A DNA stretch of 57,076 bases from Caballeronia mineralivorans PML1(12) (lineage in GTDB: Bacteria > Pseudomonadota > Gammaproteobacteria > Burkholderiales > Burkholderiaceae): the NCBI RefSeq assembly GCF_001028175.1, contig NZ_AEJF01000194.1:1-57076 (forward strand). Reading direction: 5' to 3'. Position 1 is the first letter of the stretch. Each line of letters starts with the position of its first letter. Positions 38,992-47,328 of the stretch are shown here, piece after piece. The position numbers and the translations under genes were made by a program. A model generated the notes under the pieces. It did no database searches. It saw nothing but the letters and a program-made list of their open reading frames with translations, and was not told the DNA's origin.

Positions 38992-40266
38992 ATGGACCTG
39001 ATCATTCGACGCGCGGCGCTCGGTTCTTCACGCGAACTCGTGGACATTGGCATCGAAGGCGGGCGTTTTGCCGCGATCGAACCGCATCTCGCGGCGATCG
39101 GTTCTGAGGAAATCGACGCCGCAGGCTCTCTTGTCACCGCGCCGTTCGTCGACGCGCATTTCCACATGGACGCCACGCTGTCCTACGGCCTGCCGCGCGT
39201 GAACGCATCGGGAACCCTGCTCGAAGGCATCGCGTTATGGGGTGAGTTGAAGCCCGAGCTGACACAAGAGGCGCTGGTCGACCGGGCAATGCAGTATTGC
39301 GACTGGGCCGTCGCGCGTGGCTTGCTCGCGATTCGCTCGCACGTGGATGTCTGTGATCCGCGTCTGCTTGCCGTGGAAGCGCTCCTCGAAGTGAAGCGGC
39401 GCGTGAGCCCGTATCTGGACCTGCAACTCGTCGCGTTCCCGCAGGACGGCGTTTTGCGCAGCAAGGGTGCGTTCGACAATTTGAAGCGCGCGATTTCGAT
39501 GGGCGTCGATGTGGTCGGCGGGATCCCGCATTTCGAACGCACCATGGCCGAAGGCGCCGAGTCCGTGCGGCTTCTATGCGAGTTCGCGGCGGAGAAGGGC
39601 GTGCGCGTGGACATGCATTGCGATGAATCCGACGATCCCATGTCGCGCCATATCGAAACGTTGGCGGCAGAAACGCATCGGCTAGGGTTACAGGGGCGCG
39701 TCACGGGTTCGCACCTTACGTCGATGCATTCCATGGACAACTACTACGTGAGCAAGCTGATCCCGTTGATACGCGATTCCGGCGTGGCCGCGATCGCGAA
39801 CCCGCTGATCAACATCACGCTGCAGGGCCGCGCCGATACCTACCCTAAACGCCGGGGCATGACACGTGTGCCGGAGTTGATGGCAGCAGGCATAGACGTC
39901 GCATTCGGCCACGATTGCGTGATGGACCCGTGGTACAGCCTGGGCTCGGGCGACATGCTCGAAGTGGCGCACATGGGTTTGCACGTCGCGCAGATGACGG
40001 GCATCGACGCAATGCGCGCCGCCTTCGAAGCGGTGACAACCACGCCAGCGAAGATTCTGGGTATCGATGGGTATGGAATTGCCGTCGGCAACAATGCGGA
40101 TTGCGTGGTGCTGGATGCACGCGATCCTGTCGAAGCAATTCGATTGCGGGCGGCACGTACCGCTGTGCTTCGTCGCGGCAAGGTGATCAGCCGGGCGCCG
40201 GCGATGCGGGCGAAACTCAGCCTGCAAGGGCGTCCCGATGAAGTGAATTTCCGCCTGGATCGATAA
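38992..40266 (+). CDS. codA: Cytosine deaminase
   Basis: A 424-aa protein that converts cytosine to uracil and ammonia in pyrimidine salvage. It has all metal ligands and active-site blocks of CodA: H56-F-H58-MD, H209-CDE (E212), H241-LTSMHS, NPLINITLQGRADTYPKRRG, and FGHDCVMDPWYSLGSGDM (D308). The length agrees with E. coli CodA. No codB transporter is adjacent. AAAAGGACAACCCC precedes the ATG. A terminator follows. Related N-substituted pyrimidine or isoguanine deaminases cannot be excluded, but the motif set is nearest to cytosine deaminase. Confidence 0.85.
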   Translation: MDLIIRRAALGSSRELVDIGIEGGRFAAIEPHLAAIGSEEIDAAGSLVTAPFVDAHFHMDATLSYGLPRVNASGTLLEGIALWGELKPELTQEALVDRAMQYCDWAVARGLLAIRSHVDVCDPRLLAVEALLEVKRRVSPYLDLQLVAFPQDGVLRSKGAFDNLKRAISMGVDVVGGIPHFERTMAEGAESVRLLCEFAAEKGVRVDMHCDESDDPMSRHIETLAAETHRLGLQGRVTGSHLTSMHSMDNYYVSKLIPLIRDSGVAAIANPLINITLQGRADTYPKRRGMTRVPELMAAGIDVAFGHDCVMDPWYSLGSGDMLEVAHMGLHVAQMTGIDAMRAAFEAVTTTPAKILGIDGYGIAVGNNADCVVLDARDPVEAIRLRAARTAVLRRGKVISRAPAMRAKLSLQGRPDEVNFRLDR

Positions 40267-40283
40267 GACGGGAACCGCAAGGA

Positions 40284-40317
40284 GAAGGCCGCTCCAACTC
40301 ACGCTGGAACGGCCTTC
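40284..40317. terminator. Bidirectional terminator between codA and prlC
   Basis: GAAGGCCG (40284-40291) pairs with CGGCCTTC (40310-40317) and the stem extends inward with TCCA and TGGA. It lies between two convergent genes and has T-rich flanks on both sides. Confidence 0.75.
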
Positions 40318-40353
40318 TTCGATCATGCAAACAGCATCGACGCTGTCACAGCA

Positions 40354-42495
40354 TCAATGCGCCGCCTCTGGCGACATGCCGTTATGCCGTAATAGCGCAT
40401 CGATATTCGGTTCGCGGCCGCGGAATGCCTTGAACGAGTCCATCGCGGGCCGGCTGCCGCCCACTTCCAGAATCTCGCGCCGATAGCGAATCCCCGTTGC
40501 CGCATCCAGCACCGAACCACCGGCCAGTTTCGCGGCTTCCTCGAATGCCGCATATGCATCCGCTGACAGCACTTCCGCCCACTTGTAGCTGTAATACCCC
40601 GCGGCATACCCGCCCGCGAAAATATGCGTGAAGGTATTGGTCCAACGCGAGAAGGGCGCTTGCGGCACGACGTGGAAACGCTCGTTGATCTCGCGCGCGA
40701 AGTCGTTGACGTTGATCGAACCCGCCGGATCGTAGTCGCTGTGAAGCTGGATATCGAACATGGAAAGCACGATCTGGCGCAACGTGCCGAGCCCGCTCTG
40801 GAAGTTCTTCGCGGCGAGCATCTTGTCGAAGAGTTCGCGAGGCAGGGTGGCGCCGGTGTCCACGTGGCCGGACATGTCGGTGAGGACGTCCCACTCCCAG
40901 CAGAAATTCTCCATGAACTGCGACGGCAGTTCGACCGCGTCCCATTCCACGCCGTTGATACCCGATACGCCCAGTTCATCGACGCGCGTGAGCATGTGAT
41001 GCAAGCCGTGCCCGAATTCGTGGAACAGGGTGATGACTTCGTCGTGCGTAAAGCAGGCGGGTTTTCCACCGACGGGTGCGGAGAAATTGCAGGTCAAATA
41101 CGCGACGGGCGTCTGCACGCCACCTTCACGGCGTTTGTGCCGCGAGCGGGCATCGTCCATCCACGCACCGCCGCGCTTGCCTTCGCGTGCATACAGATCC
41201 AGATAGAACTGCGCGACCAGCGAGCCGTCCTTGTTTTCGACGCGGAAAAAGCGCACGTCCGGATTCCAGACGGCGGCTTCATCGCGACGAATGGACACGC
41301 CGAACAACGTCTCCGTGACCTTGAACAAGCCCTTCAGCACGGCTTCTTGCGGGAAATACTGCTTCACTTCGTTTTCCGAGAACGAATAACGCTGCTGGCG
41401 CAAGCGCTCGGCGGCGAAGGTCGAATCCCACGGCTGCAATTCCGGCATGCCGAGTTCGGTCGCGGCGAACGCGCGCAACTCCATCCAATCTTTCTCCGCG
41501 TGCGGACGCGCGCGCACGGCCAGGTCCTCGAGGAACGCGATCACCTGTGCCGGCGACTCCGCCATCTTCGGCGCCAGCGATACCTCAGCGAAGTTCTGAT
41601 AACCGAGCGCGTGCGCTTCTTCAGCGCGCAGCTTCAGCTGCTCGACAACATTCGCCGTGTTGTCCCATTCAGGCTTGCCGTTACCGTAGTTCGCGCTCAG
41701 CTCGGATGCTCGCGTCACATACGCGCGATACATCGCTTCACGCAGCGGCCGATGTTCGGCGTACTGCATCACAGGGAAATACGAGGGGAAATGCAGCGTG
41801 AACTTCCAGCCTTCGCTGCCTTCTTTCTGTGCGGCTTCGCGTGCCGCTTCGATCACGTCTTCCGGCAGCCCTGCAAGCTCGCTTTCCTTCGTGACGATGT
41901 ACGAAAACGCGTTGGTGGCATCGAGGACGTGATCGGAGAATGCCTTCGATAACGCCGCCTGTTCTTCCTGCACGCGCGCAAAACGGGGTTTTTTATCTTC
42001 GGGCAACTCAGCGCCCGACAAACGGAAACCGCGCAGCTCGTTGCTGAGCATTTTCTTCTGTTCGACTGAAAGCGATGCGTGTTCTTCGCTCGCCGCAATC
42101 GCCTTGTATTTCTCGTACAGCGCCAGATTCTGCCCGACGCTTGCTGAAAATTCGGTCACGCGGGGCAAATTCTCGGCGTGGGCGGCGCGCAATTCGGGGG
42201 TATCGGCGACGGCATTCAGGTGGCCGATCACACCCCACGCACGCGACAGCTGCTCGCTCGCGCGTTCCACGCTTTCCACGATGTCGCGCCAGGTAGCCGG
42301 CGTGTCAGGCGCGCTGGCGTGATCGACGGCGGCTTTGGCGTCGGCGAGCAGGACGTCGAGCGCCGGCGTGACGTGTTCCGGTTTGATGTCGCCGAAGCGG
42401 GGCAGGTCGGAGAAATCGAGCAGGGGGTTGCCCTGAGCTTGGGTCTGAGCCTGATTCGCTGAATTCGCGGTACTCGATGGTGTCGAACTGGACAT
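40354..42495 (-). CDS. prlC: Oligopeptidase A (M3 metallopeptidase)
   Basis: A 713-aa cytoplasmic zinc endopeptidase that degrades signal peptides and other short peptides. The zinc motif HEFGHGLHH begins at about residue 492, with the Glu for the third ligand in the helix after it. The following GVSGINGVEWDAVELPSQFM is the signature of PrlC/OpdA. The N-terminal part (NPLLDFSDLPRFGDIKPEHV) is usual. The ATG at 42495 gives the family length; the frame is open to 42615 but the added residues are not typical. It lies upstream of, but apart from, codA, in the opposite direction. Confidence 0.9.
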   Translation of the reverse strand: MSSSTPSSTANSANQAQTQAQGNPLLDFSDLPRFGDIKPEHVTPALDVLLADAKAAVDHASAPDTPATWRDIVESVERASEQLSRAWGVIGHLNAVADTPELRAAHAENLPRVTEFSASVGQNLALYEKYKAIAASEEHASLSVEQKKMLSNELRGFRLSGAELPEDKKPRFARVQEEQAALSKAFSDHVLDATNAFSYIVTKESELAGLPEDVIEAAREAAQKEGSEGWKFTLHFPSYFPVMQYAEHRPLREAMYRAYVTRASELSANYGNGKPEWDNTANVVEQLKLRAEEAHALGYQNFAEVSLAPKMAESPAQVIAFLEDLAVRARPHAEKDWMELRAFAATELGMPELQPWDSTFAAERLRQQRYSFSENEVKQYFPQEAVLKGLFKVTETLFGVSIRRDEAAVWNPDVRFFRVENKDGSLVAQFYLDLYAREGKRGGAWMDDARSRHKRREGGVQTPVAYLTCNFSAPVGGKPACFTHDEVITLFHEFGHGLHHMLTRVDELGVSGINGVEWDAVELPSQFMENFCWEWDVLTDMSGHVDTGATLPRELFDKMLAAKNFQSGLGTLRQIVLSMFDIQLHSDYDPAGSINVNDFAREINERFHVVPQAPFSRWTNTFTHIFAGGYAAGYYSYKWAEVLSADAYAAFEEAAKLAGGSVLDAATGIRYRREILEVGGSRPAMDSFKAFRGREPNIDALLRHNGMSPEAAH

Positions 42496-42685
42496 GGCTC
42501 TCCCGGTCTCGGATAAAAATGAATGCGAAGATGAATGTGAAGCCGCGCCCGACACAGCACGCGATTTCGACGGTTGGGCTTTCACTATTGTGGGGACGCA
42601 CCCGCCGATTCTCAAATCGATTCTGGCTAAGGCGGCGATTTACGCGATCGGCGTTGCGCTTGCGCGTTTCAGCGCTGCCTTGCCT

Positions 42686-43549
42686 TTAATCCCGGTCCTG
42701 CTGCATCGCACGTTCGGCGGCTTCGATGGTATTCACCAGCAGCATGGTGATGGTCATCGGCCCGACGCCGCCCGGCACGGGAGTGATGAAACCGGCCACT
42801 TCCTTCACGCCCGCGAAATCCACATCGCCGCAGAGTTTGCCGTTGTCGTCGCGATTCATGCCCACGTCGATCACCGTTGCACCCGGTTTGACCATGTCGG
42901 CAATCAGGATGTTGCGCCGGCCGGTTGCCGCGACGACGACATCCGCGTTGCGCGTCAGCGCAGCCAGATCGCGCGTTTTGCTGTGCGTGATGGTGACCGT
43001 GGCGCCGGCTTCGAGCAGCAGCATGGCCATCGGCTTGCCGACGATATTCGAGCGTCCGATCACCACCGCATTCGCGCCTTCCAGCGCAATATTGTGCGCT
43101 TCGAACATCTTCATGACGCCATAGGGCGTGCACGGCCGGAACAGCGGTTTGCCGGTCATCAGCGCGCCCGCGTTCTCGACGTTAAAGCCGTCCACGTCCT
43201 TGGCCGGAGCGATGGCTTCGATGACCTTGTGGCTGTCGATGTGTTTCGGCAGCGGCAGTTGCACGAGGATTCCGTGCACGTTCGGATCGTTGTTCAGGTC
43301 GTCGAGCCGTGTCAGCAATTCGCTTTCAGTCAGCGTGGCGGGAAAGCGGTCGAAGACGGAATGCAGGCCGTTGTCCTGGCAGGCTTTCACTTTGTTGCGA
43401 ACGTAGACCTCGCTGGCCGGATTGTCGCCGACGAGGATGACTGCGAGGCCGGGTTGCTGGCCACGCGCGGTCAGGGCGGCGGCGCGTGCGGCGACATCGG
43501 CGCGAAGAGTCTTGGAGAGGGCGTTGCCGTCGATGATTTGGGCAGTCAT
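42686..43549 (-). CDS. folD: Bifunctional methylene-THF dehydrogenase/cyclohydrolase
   Basis: A 287-aa protein that turns 5,10-methylene-tetrahydrofolate into 10-formyl-tetrahydrofolate using NADP. The active-site YVRNKVKAC (K53) and the GILVQLPLP and PAKDVDGFN blocks are present; VVIGRSNIVGKPMAMLLL and TITHSKTRDL form the NADP site; PVPGGVGPMT is the C-terminal signature. TATGACTGCCC starts it at 43549, with GACCTCC-type (AGGAGG) ribosome binding site upstream. It follows prlC's gene on the same strand by about 190 bases upstream. Confidence 0.95.
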   Translation of the reverse strand: MTAQIIDGNALSKTLRADVAARAAALTARGQQPGLAVILVGDNPASEVYVRNKVKACQDNGLHSVFDRFPATLTESELLTRLDDLNNDPNVHGILVQLPLPKHIDSHKVIEAIAPAKDVDGFNVENAGALMTGKPLFRPCTPYGVMKMFEAHNIALEGANAVVIGRSNIVGKPMAMLLLEAGATVTITHSKTRDLAALTRNADVVVAATGRRNILIADMVKPGATVIDVGMNRDDNGKLCGDVDFAGVKEVAGFITPVPGGVGPMTITMLLVNTIEAAERAMQQDRD

Positions 43550-43849
43550 AGGAGGTCTGGGCGGGAGAAAGCCCGCTGCTTTTCTTGAGGGCGCAGGGTC
43601 GCAGGAGGCCTGTTTGCGCCGGTGGGGCGCGGCTTTGCGGTCGGTCTTGAATTATACCGGACGGGGTGATTGCTGGCGCTTCAGGGCAATTCTGCTGGGG
43701 GCAGAATCCAGCGTGTGAAACTCTGGTGCGAACGCAACGAAACCTTGGCCGCTGGCAGAACCCGGCCAAACCCGAGCGCCCGCGAACTGCCCGCTGACTA
43801 TGCCGGGAGAACCAACCCCCCGGCATGCCAGCGAGAAAAGCTAAAAGGC
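43550..43849. other. Intergenic region with a small hairpin
   Basis: About 300 bases between folD and the response-regulator gene. ATGCCGGG near 43800 and CCCGGCAT near 43818 could form a hairpin that ends the regulator's minus-strand transcript. No gene is seen. Confidence 0.45.
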
Positions 43850-44497
43850 TTACTGAGCCTGCTGCGCCTGCGGCTTATTGGAAAGCGCAAGCCGGAGCAA
43901 ATCGGCGACGGTATTCACGGAGAGCTTCTCCATGATGTTCGCGCGATGCGCCTCGACCGTCTTGATACTGATCCCGAGATCATCGGCGATTTGCTTATTG
44001 AGGCGCCCGGCGATAATCCGCTCCAGCACCTGGTGTTCCCGCGCTGTCAGCTTACCCAGCCGTTCAGCCGCAGCACGTTGCTGCTGCACGCTCGAACTTT
44101 CGGTACGCGCCTTATCCAGCATGCGTTCGACCAACTTTCGCAGCTCGGCTTCATCGAACGGCTTCTCGATGAAATCCATCGCGCCTTTCTTCATGGTCGA
44201 CACGGCCATCGGCACGTCGCCGTGACCCGTGACGAAGATGATCGGCAGTAGCGAATTCTCCGCGATCAGCCTCTCCTGCAATTCGAGACCACTCATGCCG
44301 GACATTCGCACGTCGAGTATCAGGCACGAGATCGCGCCGGAATGGGCGATCGGGAGGTACGCATCGAGGTACGCTTCCGCGCTCGCAAAACACGAGACGC
44401 GGTAGCCATTGGCTTCAAGCAGCCAGCGCAAAGAATCACGCACGGCCTCATCGTCGTCGACGACAAACACCGTTTCCTGAGTGGTGACTGTGCTCAT
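43850..44497 (-). CDS. FixJ-like response regulator (LuxR-type output)
   Basis: A 215-aa protein. The receiver domain has acidic residues VDDDE at 13-17, phospho-acceptor D62 (LILDVRMSGMSG), T in FVTGHGDV and K in IEKPFDE. The output is a LuxR/FixJ HTH: LTAREHQVLERIIAGRLN, KQIADDLGISIKTVEAHRAN. Its ATG overlaps the stop of the kinase gene (ATGA at 44497-44494), so the pair is co-transcribed. In Burkholderia such pairs near the pyruvate dehydrogenase genes have been named FixLJ and respond to oxygen; that role is inferred here. Confidence 0.85.
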   Translation of the reverse strand: MSTVTTQETVFVVDDDEAVRDSLRWLLEANGYRVSCFASAEAYLDAYLPIAHSGAISCLILDVRMSGMSGLELQERLIAENSLLPIIFVTGHGDVPMAVSTMKKGAMDFIEKPFDEAELRKLVERMLDKARTESSSVQQQRAAAERLGKLTAREHQVLERIIAGRLNKQIADDLGISIKTVEAHRANIMEKLSVNTVADLLRLALSNKPQAQQAQ

Positions 44498-47022
44498 AGC
44501 TCTCCCGTAACAGTTTGTTGTGTGGGTTGGTGACTGAGAACTTCCGGTCCGCTATTACCCGGACCATCGGCTTCTCCGATTGGCAAACTGCAATGGAATG
44601 TGGCGCCCGTCACGTTGCCCGAGGCATCGATATTGTTCACCACCCAAAGACGTCCACGATGCGATTCAATGATCGATCGGCAAATGTTCAACCCCATGCC
44701 CATACCGTCGGACTTGGTGCTGTAGAAAGGCTCGAACAGGCGCTCAGCCGTAGCTTCGTCCACGCCCGGTCCCTGATCCACCACGCTCACGCAGACAAAG
44801 CCGCCGTCCACGCGCTGCACGATCACGCGGATCACAGGATCGGCGGCGTTCGGCTTGGCGTCGTGCATGGCTTCGGCTGCGTTTTTCAGCAGGTTCACGA
44901 GCACTTGTTCGATCAACACCGGATCCACATGGATCACGGGCATGCGCGAGCGGATTTCAGTGAGAATGCGGATCTTGCGTTTGCGCGCTTCGATTTCGGC
45001 CAGACCGACCGCATCGGCGACGATATCGGCAACACGCGTGGGTTGGCGTTTCGGTTCGCTGCGCTTCACGAATTCGCGAATGCGCTTGATGATCATGCCC
45101 GCGCGCACCGCTTGCTGCGCTGTTTTTTCGAGCACGGGCAAGAGCGCGTCCTGCGTCATGCGGCCGGATTTCACCAGCGCGACGCAACCCGAACAGTAAT
45201 TATTGATCGCGGCCAAAGGCTGATTCAGTTCGTGCGCCAGCGATGACGCCATTTCGCCCATCGTCATCAAACGGCTCGTGAACTGCAGCTTTTCTTCCTG
45301 CTGATCGGCGAGTTCCTGTGCTTGCTTGCGCGTGGTGATGTCGGTCGCGATCTGCATCTGCGCGAGATGGCCGTCCACCCATTGAATGTACTGGCGACGC
45401 ACTTCGAACCATTTCTGAATGCCTTCTACATACACTTCCTGCGCGTCCGATGTGCTTTCGGTCAATGCAGTAGCGGGGAGGCCGGCGTAGGTATCGACCA
45501 TATCGATGGAATCGGACGACGCCTGTGCCGTATCGAAACCCGCACCCGCGAGTTCCAGATGACCGTCCGGACGAATGCCGAACAAGTGCCGGTAATAGCG
45601 ATTCGCGAACAGCAGTTCGGCTTCGTCGGCGGCGAGCACGGACACGGCGGCGTCGAGGCTTTCCAGCACGGTCGTGAACCGTTCATGCGCGGCGGCGAGA
45701 TCTTCGCGGGCGCGGCGTGGTTCGGTGATATCCGTCATCGACGACATCCAGCCCGTCTGCCGTCCCGAACTGTCGATAAGCGGCGAGACATAAAGCCGCG
45801 CGTGGAAGAACGAACCGTCCTTGCGGCGCACGCGCAATTCGAAACCGGACGAGGGCGCTTTGCCGCGCAAGGTCATGTCGAGTTGCCGCTGCATTTCCGG
45901 GTAGGCGTCTTTCGGCCAGTATGGAAACGGCGCCACTTTGCCGACGAGATCGCTTTCATCCCAGCCGGTCATCCGGCAAAACGCCGGATTCACGTGGGTG
46001 ATTCGGCCGTGCATGTCGAGCACGCGCATGCCGATCAGCACAGAATTTTCCATCGCGCGGCGGAAGAACGCTTCGGCGTAGAGCGCTTGTTGCGCCTCGA
46101 AGCGTTGCCGCGTGTGTTTCCAGAGACTCCACAAGCTCCACAACACAAAACACGACAAGCCGGCGACGAGCCAGACGAGCGTGTTATTGGTGAAATTCGT
46201 GAGTTGCGGATACGAATAAACGCGTACCGATACCCCTTGTCCTGGTGGATCGAGCGGCAGATCGTAGAACATGTCGCGCGGCAGGCGCGGCCGGCTCGAG
46301 GTCGTCGCGAGCTCGCGATTGTTCAGATCGGTGATGGAAATCTTGTACTTCGCGGAGAGCTCGCCGGGAATGTCGTGCTTGAGAATGCCTTCGATTGAAA
46401 ACACCGCCGCTATGGAGCCGAGAAACTCGCGGTCGCGATAAACCGGCGTCTGCAACGTGATGTAGCCGTTGCCAAGGTCGTCGTAGAGAAGCGGGGAGTA
46501 GATCTGGCGGCGGGTGGTGCGGGCTTCGTCGAAGGCGGCCTGGACGGCGTCGTCCATTTGCGCGTCGGTGGGTTTGGCCAGCCGGGAGCCCAGCACGGGC
46601 AGCGGCGTATTCGGCCAGCGCGGCTTGTGCTGCGCCGTGTACCAGTTCATGTAGAGGATCTCGGGATGCCCCTGCATGATGTCGCCGGTGGAACTCTGGA
46701 ACGACTGCGGGTCGCCGTGACCGCTCGCAATGTCGCGCGCCAATGCCTGAATCTGTTCCTGCGCACCAGTCATGGAAAGCCGGATTTGCTGCTGCGCCCA
46801 AGCGACGTTACGGTAGAGCGTGTCTTCCTGCTGCTGCTGCTCGCGCCGGTTGAGACTCCACAAAATCAGGCTCATCACGACCAGAAAAACCAGGATCGAG
46901 ATAAGCGGGGTCAGCAAGTACGAGTTTGACCACCACGGTCCGTGGTGCCAGCGGGTCGGCGCCGTGTCGTTAAGTTTCTTCGACGAACGCGCCGAGCGTG
47001 CGAAAAGCCGTTCGGTCAACAT
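44494..47022 (-). CDS. FixL/DctB-like sensor histidine kinase with two PAS domains
   Basis: An 842-aa membrane protein. TM1 is at 35-57, a periplasmic sensor (58-280) follows, then TM2 at 281-303. Two PAS domains follow at about 318-435 (with the PAC end at 432) and 446-565. The kinase core has H597 (SSLAHELNQPLAAINNYCS), the N box around 710 (LVNLLKNAAEAM), and G boxes at 750-780 (VDQGPGVD, GMGMGLNICRSII). The full set of catalytic motifs is present. Whether either PAS binds haem cannot be seen. It is transcribed divergently from aceE and probably signals to the overlapping regulator gene. Confidence 0.85.
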   Translation of the reverse strand: MLTERLFARSARSSKKLNDTAPTRWHHGPWWSNSYLLTPLISILVFLVVMSLILWSLNRREQQQQEDTLYRNVAWAQQQIRLSMTGAQEQIQALARDIASGHGDPQSFQSSTGDIMQGHPEILYMNWYTAQHKPRWPNTPLPVLGSRLAKPTDAQMDDAVQAAFDEARTTRRQIYSPLLYDDLGNGYITLQTPVYRDREFLGSIAAVFSIEGILKHDIPGELSAKYKISITDLNNRELATTSSRPRLPRDMFYDLPLDPPGQGVSVRVYSYPQLTNFTNNTLVWLVAGLSCFVLWSLWSLWKHTRQRFEAQQALYAEAFFRRAMENSVLIGMRVLDMHGRITHVNPAFCRMTGWDESDLVGKVAPFPYWPKDAYPEMQRQLDMTLRGKAPSSGFELRVRRKDGSFFHARLYVSPLIDSSGRQTGWMSSMTDITEPRRAREDLAAAHERFTTVLESLDAAVSVLAADEAELLFANRYYRHLFGIRPDGHLELAGAGFDTAQASSDSIDMVDTYAGLPATALTESTSDAQEVYVEGIQKWFEVRRQYIQWVDGHLAQMQIATDITTRKQAQELADQQEEKLQFTSRLMTMGEMASSLAHELNQPLAAINNYCSGCVALVKSGRMTQDALLPVLEKTAQQAVRAGMIIKRIREFVKRSEPKRQPTRVADIVADAVGLAEIEARKRKIRILTEIRSRMPVIHVDPVLIEQVLVNLLKNAAEAMHDAKPNAADPVIRVIVQRVDGGFVCVSVVDQGPGVDEATAERLFEPFYSTKSDGMGMGLNICRSIIESHRGRLWVVNNIDASGNVTGATFHCSLPIGEADGPGNSGPEVLSHQPTQQTVTGEL

Positions 47023-47158
47023 GCGCGCAATTGTAACGCAGCGCCCGGCTGTTAAATGGCGTAAAAAGACGGGAAAAGGCCTGCTATTGATCGCAAGGAC
47101 ACCAAACGTCTATCAAAAAGTCCTTATCCCACGGTGCATTGCAGCATTTTTCCGCATT

Positions 47159-47175
47159 ATGAGATTGACTCTCAT
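47159..47175. promoter_or_regulatory. Dyad in the kinase-aceE intergenic region
   Basis: ATGAGA-TTGAC-TCTCAT is a 17-bp dyad 150 bp before aceE and 136 bp before the kinase start. It could be an operator for either gene; a Fur-like or GntR-type site is possible but not shown. Confidence 0.45.
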
Positions 47176-47328
47176 GATTCGAAAAATTGCTTGCACTACC
47201 GTTCGGAGCCTCTTTAGAATTGCCGCACGCGCGCTTGTCCCTCATTGTTTTCCGCGATTGTGTCTTGCGGATGGCTTAAAGGCTCGCGTCGTCTGTTCAC
47301 AGAGCGTTCCTCAAATCAGGAGACGAGC

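Noticed and set aside
40624..41952. 442-aa plus-strand frame over prlC
   Set aside because: It is antisense to a certain metallopeptidase and has no start signal or domain.
45322..46398. 358-aa plus-strand frame over the sensor kinase
   Set aside because: It is the antisense shadow of a complete kinase.
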